Shown here: piece by piece, positions 10,701 to 26,231 of the stretch
Layout: each line of letters starts with the position of its first letter
Position numbering within the stretch: position 1 is the first letter of the stretch
DNA from: Procambarus clarkii
Lineage: Eukaryota > Arthropoda > Malacostraca > Decapoda > Cambaridae
Direction of reading: 5' to 3'
Assembly (NCBI RefSeq): GCF_040958095.1
Contig: NC_091230.1
Coordinates: forward strand, 10,721,928-10,785,927
Length of the DNA stretch: 64,000 bases
The notes under the pieces: model-generated
Told to the model about the DNA's origin: nothing
The model's database searches: none
What the model saw: only the letters and a program-made list of their open reading frames with translations
Program-made: the position numbers and the translations under genes

Positions 10701-13668
10701 TCATAGGTTGTCGAGTTCCTCCAGCTCCTCAGATGGCGGGCAGGAACCCTGGATGCAGTGCGCATTTCCCCTCTGTATCGCCACACTGAGGCGCTGGAAA
10801 AGAAAGCTTGCAGCTCTCGGGTCCCTTGTTGTTTCAATGAGCCTAGAACCCAGTTCCTTCAAAAAACTGGTAGCACTTTTACCCCAGGCGCCGAGCGTCT
10901 CAGAAGCAATGGGGACAAAATTGTAGTGGTGATCCAGTTCTCTATACTTACGGGATTTGGCTGCTTCCCTGTGGGTGGCAGCGCCACCTGGTTGTGCAAC
11001 ACTGAGGTTAATGTAGGTGTTAGCCAGGGTTGATACGCACGTGTAGTCCCATACCAACTGCTTGCCATTCTTCCAGGGGTTCACTGTGATACCATCCGGG
11101 CGACCAATAAGAGCATCAGAGTTACGGGGCGTTAGGTAACGGGGCTCTCTTTCAGCTGGGCATCCAGCTGTGGTGAGGCTCCTCTTGATGATGTCGTTAA
11201 CTTCACTGTGCCTCGAGTGCCATCCCCCTGTGCTTTGGCAGAGTAGGCCATGGTGGCCGTACCTGTCAGCCACCACCTCGCCGCAAATACACCTATATCT
11301 GGTGTGGATTGGGGCAGCAAGGCGGAGGGCCACAGCAATTTGGAGGGCGTGTGGTGTGAGACGCGTGCCAGTTGCCGACATTGGGGTTGCTAACAGGAAA
11401 TCCCCTGCATGTGGTGCTGCTACTGCTGTGAGGCGAGCAATGTCGTGTTGTGTTGTTGCAGCACCCAGGCACTCTGCAGCAACTTGGTCTACAATGGGAC
11501 CATCCCAGCTGGATTGCTTGTGGGATTTTGGGGATGGTGGTTGAGGTGATTGGCCTGCACGAGAGGCCCACTCTGTGGCACAGCGTGTAAAATTGGGATC
11601 ATGTACACCTGCCAGCTGATGTAAGTGGGCAGGTAGAATTTCCTTCACAAGGTCGTCGGATGCTGATAAGGAGGACAGGAAGGCTGGAACAGCGATTTGC
11701 GTTGCTGTTCGAACTCCGAGGCCCCCAAGTCTTACGGGAAGAGAGGCTTGTTTCCACTGTAGGTCATCGAGAGAGGTTAAGGGCTTTTTCTAGCATTAAT
11801 TTCAGTAACCGGTCATACTCACTTAGTTTTTGGCTACTGTAAGATGGTGAACACCTCAGAAAGTAGGTTAACCTGGGGAGGGACAGACATCTGGTGATGA
11901 GGTAGAGTGCATCATGAGCATCAATATCCTCAATCCTCCCATCCATCCTCTTAAGGTCGGCGATTTTCTTATCAAGGACCTCATCGATGGCTTTCAACCC
12001 CAGGGGAGCTCCTAGGAGTGTGCTGTCTTCAGGTTTAGTTTTATGGATATTTGGCAGAAGACCCTCTATTCTCTCTACGATGCCCTGGTTGGAACATATT
12101 ATTTCACATTTAGAAGGGTTCAGGGTGAGGCCTAAAACTGCACCTTGCTCCTGGATTTTTCTGATGTCCTCCAGGAGGGAGTCTTGGGAACCAGCTAGGG
12201 TACCATCATCCAAGAACCAGATGTTAAGCTCGCTGGACAGGACCTCTGTGACTTGTTTGATGACTAAGCAGAAAAGGAGAGGAGCGAGGGGGTCACCCTG
12301 TTGGACGCCTTCTCGCGAGTCAATTTCATGTTCGCCAAAAAGTAGCTTAAGATCCATACTGTAGCATGAATGTACAAAAGGGTAGAGGGAAGGGAAATGA
12401 CTATGAACCGCACGGAGTACAGCATCCCTCCGCACCAAATTGAAGGCATTTTTGAAATCTAGCTTGATAAGGGCCTTTTCGTCTGTGATGTTGGCGATGA
12501 AGGCTCGAGCTGCATGGGCTGCCGCCTCACACCCTTGTGGAATGCCAAACCCGAGCTGTTTTGGCTTCAGCATGTTGGCCGCTGCATCACTAACTGTTCT
12601 TGCAGCTGCCTTTGCGACGAGACGCCGGAGAGAATTGCCCACAGCTATTGGCCTGATCCCTCCATCCTTTTTCTTTAGAGCACAGAGAGATGCTCCAAAA
12701 AAGATAGGTCTTATGGACGCTGGTATGTTGCCAGCTAGACATGTGTTGGTGAATCTGGTTAGTTCCACCAAGAGGTTCTTTGCAATGTCACCCAGTGCAG
12801 GGTTGAGCATTTGCTTGAGGTGGTTGGGTTTTAGTCCTGTGAACCCACCTGCTGATCCTGTAGGGAAGGACATGGCTGCTTTATGGACCACAGATTCAGC
12901 CACCCAGAGAGGTTCTGCTCCGGTAGCCCCCACTTGTACAATGTCGTCCTCACGCAGAGCCCTGGGTGGGTGTTTCTCCCTTAGGGCTTGAGCTGTTGCG
13001 GCATCTCTGTCGGCAATTGAGTCCTCACTGGTGATGACTCGTATTGCGCCAATAGTGTTTCCTTCTTCTATTTTCTTGGTGACTGATGTTCTGATTTTTG
13101 ATGTCTCGGATATGCCACTGTTGCTCTTCCTGCCGTGGGTGTTTCTCGCGCGAGTGGGAAGGCGCACCTGGTTGTCCTCCCTGGGAAAATCATTTATAGC
13201 TTTGATGACTGAGGCAGCTAAGGTTTTGTCTCTCCTTGCAGGGGTGGCTAGACATATGTTGCCAAACATTAGGAGGTTGTGCCATGCTTGGGTCGTTCCA
13301 GGAGAGTCGTTGACCTTTCTCAGGAGGGCAGATAATTTGGCTGCTGCATGGGGGCGGGCTGCTTTAGGGATGTGTTGCAAGGTTCTGGCCGATGTTGCTT
13401 TGATAGCTTCTAATAAATTTTCTGTGGGAATGAAGGTCTGGGAGGTGTTTTGCCTTACGGGCGGTGTGGGCTGTTGATTGGTGTTCTCCCTGGGAGGGCG
13501 CCCAGAACCCAAACACCTGGCTCCGTTGTGGTAATGAATGCGCACATTATCGTCACTCAACCGGATATAGCATACCCGGTCACACGTCTGACATCTACCT
13601 TGTCTACCCCTGTTTGATGGCTCATCTTGGCTTGGAGAAGCCTGGCTATCTGTTGGGAGCTGCGACAT
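10701..13668 (-). pseudogene. RT plus restriction-like endonuclease polyprotein, one frameshift
   Basis: I take ATG 13668-13666 as the start; the frame is open upstream to about 13842 but only through a GTG. Counted from 13842, a C-x2-C..H-x-H..C finger lies at residues 84-110. RT motifs follow: LDFKNAFN (461-468), QQGDP (514-518) and FLDD (543-546). The frame meets a stop near 11764, and the next frame continues without loss (DDLQWKQASL..), so a single base change near 11768 breaks it. The second part has CIC..HH..C and H..H of the zinc knuckle, then RPDG and WDYTC, the acidic residues of the PD-(D/E)XK-like nuclease. This protein would nick target DNA and prime cDNA synthesis there. Apart from the frameshift it looks whole. 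Confidence 0.8.
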
Positions 13669-13828
13669 GGGCGGGCGCTGGGCTGGCGCTGGGCGGGCGC
13701 TGGGCGGGAAGGTGGACGGCGGGTGGAGACTGGAGGGTGGGCGGCGGTTGGAGGCTGGGGGGGTGATCAGCTGGCCGTGGCACTTACTACTCAGGTGAGT
13801 GGTAATACATATACCACCTCTATACAAA

Positions 13829-13893
13829 GTGTGGGTATACACCCACTACACAATATGTGGGTATACACCCACTACACAATATGTGGGTATACA
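13829..13893. repeat. Short tandem repeat, about 26 bp x 2.5
   Basis: The unit GTGGGTATACACCCACTACA plus CAATAT repeats two to three times. Each unit contains the palindrome GTGGGTATACACCCAC. It lies at the presumed 5' side of the R2-type element. Confidence 0.75.
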
Positions 13894-14420
<527 letters not shown>

Positions 14421-14424
<4 letters not shown>

Positions 14425-14603
14425 AACAAGCCTGAATGGTCCCCAGGACTATATACAACTGAAAACTCACACCCCAGAAGTGACTCGAACCCATACTCCC
14501 ACAACTGGTATGTACAGGGACGCCTTAATCCGCTTGACCATCACGACCGGACATAAGGAAGTGATAGCCGAGGCTATATGAACCACTTCCCCGCCGGCAC
14601 TTA

Positions 14604-14606
<3 letters not shown>
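14421..14606 (-). mobile_element. tRNA-Leu-like SINE copy between (TA)n tracts
   Basis: This is a single diverged copy of the 260-bp unit that forms the array at 15006. It has the box B complement GACTCGAACC and a box A complement changed in one base (CGCTTGACCA). TA repeats flank it on both sides. It starts at the 'gcaaacaagcctgaatgg' part of the unit and lacks the rest. Confidence 0.7.
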
Positions 14607-17526
<2,920 letters not shown>

Positions 17527-18752
17527 ACTAGCATTTGCCCAAGATTTGCCTTGACATACCAGAAAATATTCTGAGGAAACTACTCCAAGCTTGTACTAAA
17601 GAGGCACCCTTCTTGAGCCCGGATGGGCACATGTATAAGCAAGTAGATGGGGTCGCCATGGGTTCTCCCGTAGGTGTCCTGTTTGCAAACTTCTACATGG
17701 GTACCATCGAGCAAAAAGTCTTAGTCGACATGAAATTGAAACCGGCCATATACTGCAGGTATGTTGACGACATTTTTACACAGGTACCTGATGTCAGACA
17801 TCTGCAGGAGCTGAAGGAGGCATTTGAGCAGAGTTCCGTGCTGCGTTTCACTTACGAGATGGAAAAGGATGGGAAGCTGCCCTTTCTAGATGTAACAGTC
17901 ATGGAAAAGAGCGGAGGTTTCCACACTGCAGTCTACACTAAGGAAACGAACATAGGAATGTGCCTAAATGCCAACACCGACTGCCCAGACAGGTACAAGA
18001 GGAGTGTTGTTAACGCATATGTCGACCGTGCTCTCAGACACAGCTCAGAATGGAAGCAAGTCGACGAAGAACTCTGTAGGGTAAGGCAGGTCCTAGTCAA
18101 CAACGGCTTCTCCAATGGTTTCGTCGAAGACATCATAAGAATGAAAGTGAAACGCCATGCAACCTCTGAAGAGACAACTAACACAACACCTATACCCCCT
18201 ATTAGACTATTTTACAGGAACTTCTTTTCCACAGCTCATAAAACGGAGGAAAGGGTCCTGAAAGATATTGTTAATAGAAACGTTATCCCTACAGATAAAA
18301 ATCAGAGAATACAACTGACGATTTACTATAAAACCAGAAAAACGGCCAGCCTACTCATGAGAAACTCTCCAGACACAAAGCAAAATGCTTTAAAAGAGAC
18401 CAACGTCATATATGCCTTCAAATGCCCACTTGGGGACTGTAAGCTCCAAAAAACCCAGTATATAGGCAAGACAACAACATCTCTTTCTAGGCGTTTAACG
18501 ATGCATAAGCAACAGGGCTCCATTAAGGAACATATAATCTCTTCCCACAACCAAACCATCGCCAGAGAAATCCTAGTAAACAACACAGAAATCATCGATA
18601 GATACAGCAATAGCAGACGGCTTGACGTTTGCGAGGCACTGCACATTAAGAAGTCAACACCAGCAATCGACAGCCAATTAATGCACAACTATATTCTACC
18701 CACCTCAAGACTCCGCTCCAATATAGAAGCATCAAGAAATATGGACCAATAG
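17527..18752 (+). pseudogene. Penelope-like element: RT and GIY-YIG endonuclease, 5' truncated
   Basis: An uninterrupted frame to the stop at 18750-18752 gives about 405 residues but no proper start; the first codon of the frame is TTG. The N-terminal part has GSPVGVLFANFYM and YCRYVDDIF (YVDD near residue 77), the catalytic core of a Penelope-type reverse transcriptase. After about 290 residues comes a GIY-YIG nuclease core (VIYAFKCPLGDC..QYIGKT). Two cysteines sit inside it and are followed by H..H, a zinc-binding pattern I associate with the Neptune-type branch. The RT fingers and the N-terminal domain are missing, so the copy is truncated at the satellite junction. No LTR-like flank is visible. 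Confidence 0.8.
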
Positions 18753-18975
18753 GCTTTCTACAATCACTTCCATTTCAATACCCATTGTTTCTTGTTCTGT
18801 CTTGTGTTGATGAAATTAATACCCTATTAAATACCACCTCACCCCATCCACCTCACTCAGATGTAGATATATATACAAATCGGAGATATGTAAGTTCTAT
18901 TCAGTTGTGTATGTGTAAAGTCTTTGAAAATGTAATAAGTTTTACAAAACGCGCTCAAGTGTCACGTCAGACACT
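18753..18975. other. Penelope 3' flank, no gene seen
   Basis: Ordinary AT-rich sequence between the Penelope stop codon and the first CR1 fragment. It is probably the 3' untranslated part of the Penelope element. Confidence 0.4.
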
Positions 18976-19572
18976 GTGATTTATTAATAGGACACTGTGA
19001 TTTATTAATCGAAGCGTTAGTAAAAGGACATCTGGTGTGGTTCTTCAGGAATATATTGCTCTAGTTAGGCCTCATTTAGATTATGCAGGTCAGTTTTGGT
19101 CGCCATACCATAGAATGAATATAAATTCTCTTGAACGTGTCAAGCTAAGGATGACAAAGTTAATTCCCCAAATTAGAAATCTTTCATATGAATAATGATT
19201 AACAAAGCTTAAATTGCATATACGGGAAAGGGGAAGAGTTAGAGGGTGACATGACTGAGGTTTACAAGTGGATGAATGGATATAACACAGGGGATATTAA
19301 TGGAGTATTAAAAGTATCAACACACGACAGAATGCGAAACAATTGGAATCAATTGGATAAGTTTATATTTAGGAAAGACTTGGGTAAATACTGGTTCGGT
19401 AACAGGGTTGTTGATATGTGGAACCAATTACCATGAAACGCAGTGGAGGTGGGGTTCCTCGACTGTTTCAAGCGTGGTTTAGACATGTATATGAGTGGGA
19501 TTGGGTGGTTATAAATAGGAGGTGCCTCGTATGGGCCAATAGGCCTTCTGCAGTTACCTTCGTTCTTATTTG
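18976..19572 (+). pseudogene. CR1-type LINE, ORF2 C-terminus and 3' end
   Basis: It translates, with breaks, to the region after the RT core (NRSVS.., LVRPHLDYA-like, VYKWMNGYN, DLGKYWFGNRVVDMWNQLP). The end is the typical 3' tail of this family, CCAATAGGCCTTCTGCAGTT followed by TTCTTA. Stops and frame changes make it non-functional. The same tail recurs at 22200, 22895, 32204, 58980 and 61290. Confidence 0.75.
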
Positions 19573-19740
19573 TTATGCAGTAATTTGTTTAACAAATCAA
19601 CAACCGAACCAGTATTTATCAAGGTCTTTCCTAAATGTAAACATGCCCAATTTATAACCATTTTTTCGAGTTCTATTTTGTTTTGATTCCTTTAATACCC
19701 TATTATTATCCCCCTTTTGTTATTCCCATTCGTCAACTTG
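19573..19740 (-). mobile_element. CR1 3' fragment in inverted orientation
   Basis: The complement matches the GNRVV..KYWFG and YKLDKF region of CR1 ORF2, so two opposite CR1 3' pieces meet here. The same inverted pair occurs at 22896-23040. Confidence 0.6.
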
Positions 19741-20116
19741 TACACCTTTAATGTCACCACTAGTTTTTCACCTTATGTTAGTATTCTTTGCTTTCCTTAT
19801 TCAGAGCAGACCTTTAGCGAAACATATGAAAGGCTGTATTAGTATGACAAGAAAAAAAAATTTCCAGTTAAATACATGAACTCAAAACAAAAATCGATGT
19901 ATTGGAAATATATTGCATGAGCAGCAAAGATTTAGAGCAGACAGAGGTAAATACTGATCACAAATTTCTATCTCTCCACATTAAAAAATTCGAAAGCACA
20001 TTATACAACCAATTCTTCTAAATCTTGATTAAAAAATCATATTCCATCAGACATACAATTTTTACATTTAAAATTGTATATAGGGAGTTTAGCTTTTAAA
20101 TTTCATAATAATTTCC

Positions 20117-20557
20117 CTAAATTAAGATAACTGTTCGTCTGGAGTTTTGGTCGTTGGGTTTGATCAATCTTGGCTTATTGCATGAATCCTCTGGATTGTT
20201 ACAGTCATCTTTTCTAGCTCGCTTTTTGGGCTGCAAATATTCGGTGCGGTTTTGCTCACAATTTTTTATCGTCATATCAAATGAAGTTGAGGGAGTTTGC
20301 TTGTTACTTTTGATGGAATCATTCAAAGTACTGATCTTCTTATCGAGGCTTGTGACCAGCGTATCATTTCTTCTTTTCATTGGTACATCTGAAGACTGAT
20401 TTTGTTCATCGCTTGTTTGCCTTATTGTCGATTTCGACCTTTTCCTCCTTCTGTTGGAAATTTGCTTGCGAGCCTAGAGTCTTCTTTATCGGAGCACATA
20501 CTCTTTTTGGCCTAGTTGGTTTGCGAATACAACATTCGTATATAATTTCTGCCATGG
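20117..20557 (-). pseudogene. Lysine-rich ORF of unknown family, copy 1 (broken)
   Basis: The same coding region as the ORF at 23414-23854, but with frame breaks near 20400-20460: the second half reads on for 87 residues, the first half is in other frames. The function is not recognised. Confidence 0.5.
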
Positions 20558-20805
20558 CTTTGTATATTGTACCTGTGGCGTTACAGGAAAATCTATTATT
20601 TTTCTTATTATCAGTTAGAATTCACCAACTAATGAGTACAGTTTCTCCAAGATATGTTTTGGCAAAATATTGAAAAACACGTAAATTATGCGTCCACAAA
20701 CGTATTTTCTGGTCTGTGCTAAGAACTTGACTAAATTATTCAAGGAGCGGGTTCCTTTTATATACACTACAACAGTTGTGTAAGTGAGGTGATTGACCTG
20801 CGCCT

Positions 20806-22200
<1,395 letters not shown>

Positions 22201-23040
22201 TACAATAATAAGATACAAGCTAGATGGTGTTGAGATTGCCGAAAGGATTTGAGAGTTTTGATTAGTAACAGTTTAAAACCAAAGGATCAATGCACGTATG
22301 TTCGTAATAAGGCAAATAGGACACTGTGAATTATTATTCGAAGCGTTAGTAAAAAGACATCTGGTGTGGTTCTTCAGGAATATATTGCTCTAGTTAGGTC
22401 TCATTTAGATTATGCAGGTCAGTTTTGGTCGCCATACCATAGAATGAATATAAATTCTCTTGAACATGTCAAGCTAAGGATGACAAAGTTAATTCCCCAA
22501 ATTAGAAATCTTTCATATGAATAAAGATTAACAAAGCTTAAATTGCATATACGGGAAAGGCGAAGAGTAAGAGGGTGACATGACTGAGGTTTACAAGTGG
22601 ATGAATGGATATAACACAGGGGATATTAATGGAGTATTAAAAGTATCAAAACACGACAGAATGCGAAACAATTGGAATCAATTGGATAAGTTTATATTTA
22701 GGAAAGACTTGGGTAAATACTGGTTCGGTAACAGGGTTGTTGATATGTGGAACCAATTACCATGAAACGCAGTGGAGGTGGGGGTTCCTCGACTGTTTCA
22801 AGCGTGGGTTAGAATGTATATGAGTCGGATTGGGTGGTTATAAATAGGAGGTGACTCGTATGGGCCAATAGGCCTTCTGCAGTTACCTTCGTTCTTATCC
22901 GAACCAGTATTTATCAAGGTCTTTCCTAAATGTAAACATGTCCAATTTATAACCATTTTTTCGAGTTCTATTTTGTTTTGATTCCTTTAACACCCTATTA
23001 TTATCCCCCTTTTGTAATTCCCATTCGTCAACTTGTACAC
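22201..23040 (+). pseudogene. CR1 fragments, opposite pair, segmental copy 2
   Basis: A plus-strand CR1 3' piece (22201-22895) is followed by a minus-strand CR1 3' piece (22896-23040), the same junction as at 19572. It carries the same stop after WNQLP. The flank then runs on to the lysine-rich ORF block. Confidence 0.7.
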
Positions 23041-23413
23041 CACTAATATGTCACCACTAGTTTTTCACCTTATGTTAGTATTCTTTGCTTTCCTTATTCA
23101 GAGCAGACCTTTAGCGAAACATATGAAAGGCTGTATTAGTATGACAAGAAGTAAAAATTTCCAGTTAAATACATGAACTCAAAACAAAAATCGATGTAAT
23201 AGAAATATATTGCAGGAGCAGCAAAGATTTAGAGCAGACAGAGGTAAATACTGATCACAAATTTCTATCTCTCTACATTAAAAAATTCGAAGGCACATTA
23301 TACAATCAATTCTTCTAAATCTGTATTAAAAAATCATATTCCATCAGACATACAATTTTTACATTTAAAATTGTATATAGGGAGTTTAGCTTTTAAATTT
23401 CATAATAATTTCC

Positions 23414-23854
23414 CTAAATTAAGATAACTGTTCGTCTGGAGTTCTGGTCGTTGGGTTTGATCAATCTTGGCTTATTGCATGAATCCTCGGGATTGTTACA
23501 GTCATCTTTTCTAGCTCGCTTTTTGGGCTGCAAATATTCGGTGCGGTTTTGCTCACAATTTTTTATCGTCATATCAAATGAAGTTGAGGGAGTTTGCTTG
23601 TTACTTTTGATGGAATCATTCAAAGTAATGATCTTCTTATCGAGGCTTGTGACCAGCGTATCATTTCTTCTTTTCATTGGTACATCTGTAGATTGATTTT
23701 GTTCATCGCTTGTTTTTGCCTTATTGTCGATTACGACCTTTTCCTCCTTCTGTTTTAAATTTGCTTGCGAGCCTAGAGTCTTCTTTATCGGAGCACATAC
23801 TCTTTTTGGCCTAGTTGGTTTGCGAATACAACATTCGTATATAATTTCTGCCAT
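23414..23854 (-). CDS. Unrecognised lysine-rich 146-residue ORF, intact copy
   Basis: An ATG at 23854-23852 opens 146 codons; the same frame is open for about 20 further codons upstream. The protein starts MAEIIYECCIRKPTRPKR, with a pair of cysteines and a basic stretch, and stays rich in Lys, Asn, Asp and Thr. It has a second basic cluster, QPKKRARKDD, which could be a nuclear localisation signal. No membrane segment or known domain is visible. Two near-identical copies (here and 33859-34299) and one broken copy (20117) come from duplication of a larger block. It may be part of an unidentified mobile element. Confidence 0.4.
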   Translation of the reverse strand: MAEIIYECCIRKPTRPKRVCAPIKKTLGSQANLKQKEEKVVIDNKAKTSDEQNQSTDVPMKRRNDTLVTSLDKKIITLNDSIKSNKQTPSTSFDMTIKNCEQNRTEYLQPKKRARKDDCNNPEDSCNKPRLIKPNDQNSRRTVILI

Positions 23855-24056
23855 GGCTTTGTATATTGGACCTGTGGCGTTACAGGAAAATCTATTATTT
23901 TTCTTATTATCAGTTAGAAGTCACCAACTAATGAGTACAGTTTCTCCAAGATATGTTTTGGCAAAATATTGAAAAATACGTAAATTATGCGTCCACAAAC
24001 GTATTTTCTGGTCTGTGCTAAGAACTAAACTAAATTATTCAAGGAGCGGGTTCCTT

Positions 24057-24952
24057 TCATCATTCATACAGACTCTAAATCTTCGCTCCAGGCATTGTTA
24101 TCCAGTCAGCACAGAGATAATATACATCTCACAGAAATTCAACATATAGGAAAAGATGCCCTAATCGAGGGCTGTCAATCACCCTAAATTGGATACCAAG
24201 TCAAATTGGCGTAAAGGGTAATGAAAAGGCAGACTCACTAGCAAAAACTGCCACTGCTCTACCTGTTGTACAGGTTCAAATCCCTCCAAGTTTCTCACAG
24301 ATAAAGGAGCAAATCAAGAAGAAAATATGCTCAACTATCAAAAGTCGCCACAGAGCCAAAGTAGCGGAAGGAAGATCCACTGCGATATGGTATGAACAAG
24401 CCACTGGTTACTCCTCTTTCAAGTTTGGCAAAAAGATATCCAGAGACATTGCAGTAGCCATACACAGACTCAGACTTGGGTACAAGTGCTGCTGGGAGGT
24501 AATGAACCAAATAGTTAAGGAGTGTCACATCTGTGAAACTGAGGCAGAGGCGCCGCTATTGCACTACTTACTAGAATGTGAAGCTACTGAACCCCTGCGC
24601 ATCAAACTCGACATTAATCCAACGACAGCAGCTGCATTAGATGCACATTCCACCGCGACTACAATGATTAGAAAAGCTGTTGAGGAATGGGACTCATTAG
24701 TGAGCATTCTGCATCTACATCCGCCACCAAGATAATGTTAATAAAAAAAGATTAAAACCAGTGCAATAAAACAGAAGCGACAAAATAAGCAGGGAAAAAG
24801 GAGAAGTCCTCTCCTTTTTAAACTTAGACCTAAATATTACAGGAAAAAGGTTATCATGTATATCACCAAACTCAATTACGGGCTCACCATAGCCCGTGCT
24901 ACATGGACACTCCGTCCTGAATAGCTAAATCTTTAACAACAACAACAAAAAC
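24057..24952 (+). pseudogene. I-group LINE, ORF2 3' end and tail
   Basis: It begins inside the RNase H domain (IIHTDSKSSLQ) and shifts frame once (near 24165-24180). It continues through GNEKADSLAK and the C-terminal finger CHICETEAEAPLLHYLLEC to the stop near 24733. The 3' untranslated part has a perfect 7-bp hairpin, ACGGGCT/AGCCCGT (24878-24884 and 24891-24897), and ends in (AAC)n. It is the uninterrupted counterpart of the LINE fragment that the Gypsy element splits at 34801/40286. Confidence 0.8.
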
Positions 24953-25046
24953 CTTTATTCTTCGGGTAGGCCTCAGCTGGTGGTTTGTGGAGGGGAAGTG
25001 AGGCGGGCCATTAAGGACTATATGACCAAGAGAGCTGTGTTAGCAG
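24953..25046 (+). other. Left part of the LINE target locus
   Basis: The 94 bases match 61834-61929 closely. They end in the 8-bp word GTTAGCAG (25039-25046), which is repeated on the far side of the LINE at 30204-30211. Before the insertion this piece and 30212 onward were continuous. Confidence 0.85.
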
Positions 25047-26231
25047 TCCGGAGAATACATTCTGAGGCCAAAAGACGAGTCGGCCGCTACGATTCTAAAA
25101 AATTACGCAAAATGTGAGGAACTGAAACCAGAGGATAAAATAAGTAAAGTCATTGTCCTCCACTATCCCTTGCATATGGCCCTTGGCCATCTCGAAAAGC
25201 TGAACTATGTGGTGTCAGCAGAGAGATGCCAAGTACGAACAAAACAAGAAACTCGACAAGTCCTTCTCACAGTAAGAGGACGGATCCCGGAAAAACTTGA
25301 CCTTGGAATCTGGGGGGTGTTCCAACACAGGCCTTACACCCCAGAACCCCTAAGATGCTTTAGATGTCAGAGATTTGGGCATCACAAAGATGGCTGCCAA
25401 CGCCCAGTGAGGTGCGGAGTCTGCAGCCAGCCCCATGATACAAAAACATGTATTGATAAATTCAAGGCAAACCACCCTGTTCAGGCAAAATTCCCAAATT
25501 GTTCCAAGGCACATCATGCCTGGAACTTGAAAAGCCCTGAAAGGCTCAAAAGGCTTCAAACGAACCCCATCACGCCAACAGCGGAGCCGAAACCCCCACC
25601 AAAACGAATACCAGCTCCCATGCCCACTAAAACCGCGTGGGGTCTACCCATTCAGGAAGAGGGGGCACACGGCCCTTCACCATCGGCCATGGTGAAGGGT
25701 GAGAAGACAGTACAGGACAAAAAGAAAGATGGAGGACACAAGACTCATGTTCAAAGCAGTCGGCCTCCCATTTCATCCAGCAAGCACACTGGGGCCAATA
25801 GGAGTAGCAAACCCAGTGCCAAAGTTACCACCGAGAAGGGTCTAAAAGCCACTAGGCCCTCAACCTGCACAACATTAAATAGTGCTCCCACTGAACTGAA
25901 CGCTCTCTGGCCAATGCTCAAAACTTTGGTCACTGAGTTAATCGAAAGTCTGCTGTCTTCACATGGAATCAAGCAAACCACAGAGACTCGGAAGACAATT
26001 GAGCACAAGCTCAAAAAATTCGAAGATGTAATATCCACACCGTCAAGACAGCAGGGCAAGAGGCACCCCCATAAAAAGCAGATAGAGTCCAGCTCGTCGG
26101 AAAGGGACATTGATGAGGCAATTTCAGGACCACTAAGAACCTATACCCCAATTGCAACTTCCATAGCGTGTTCATCAGACTCCATGGATACCACGGAATT
26201 ATCAGCACATTCCAAGAACCTAGAATTCTAA
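25047..26231 (+). pseudogene. LINE ORF1 (gag-like), 5' truncated
   Basis: The frame is open from the first base of the insertion (SGEYILRPKD..) to the stop at 26231, so the element was cut within ORF1; the first in-frame ATG near 25170 is not the original start. Zinc knuckles follow in order: CFRCQRFGHHKDGC (C-x2-C-x4-H-x4-C), CGVCSQPHDTKTC, and a third that is damaged (FPNC.., both the first and the last Cys lost). The copy at 40959 keeps all three. After them comes a long Lys/Pro/Ser-rich tail. The protein would bind element RNA. It overlaps ORF2 by about 60 bases. Confidence 0.8.

Larger units (their letters stand above)
18976..20760. repeat. Segmental duplication, copy 1
   Basis: The block (CR1 3' fragment, inverted CR1 piece, lysine-rich ORF region) recurs almost unchanged at about 22310-24056, roughly 3.3 kb downstream. 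Its right half recurs again at 33626-34498. Copy 1 is the most decayed at the lysine-rich ORF. Confidence 0.8.
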
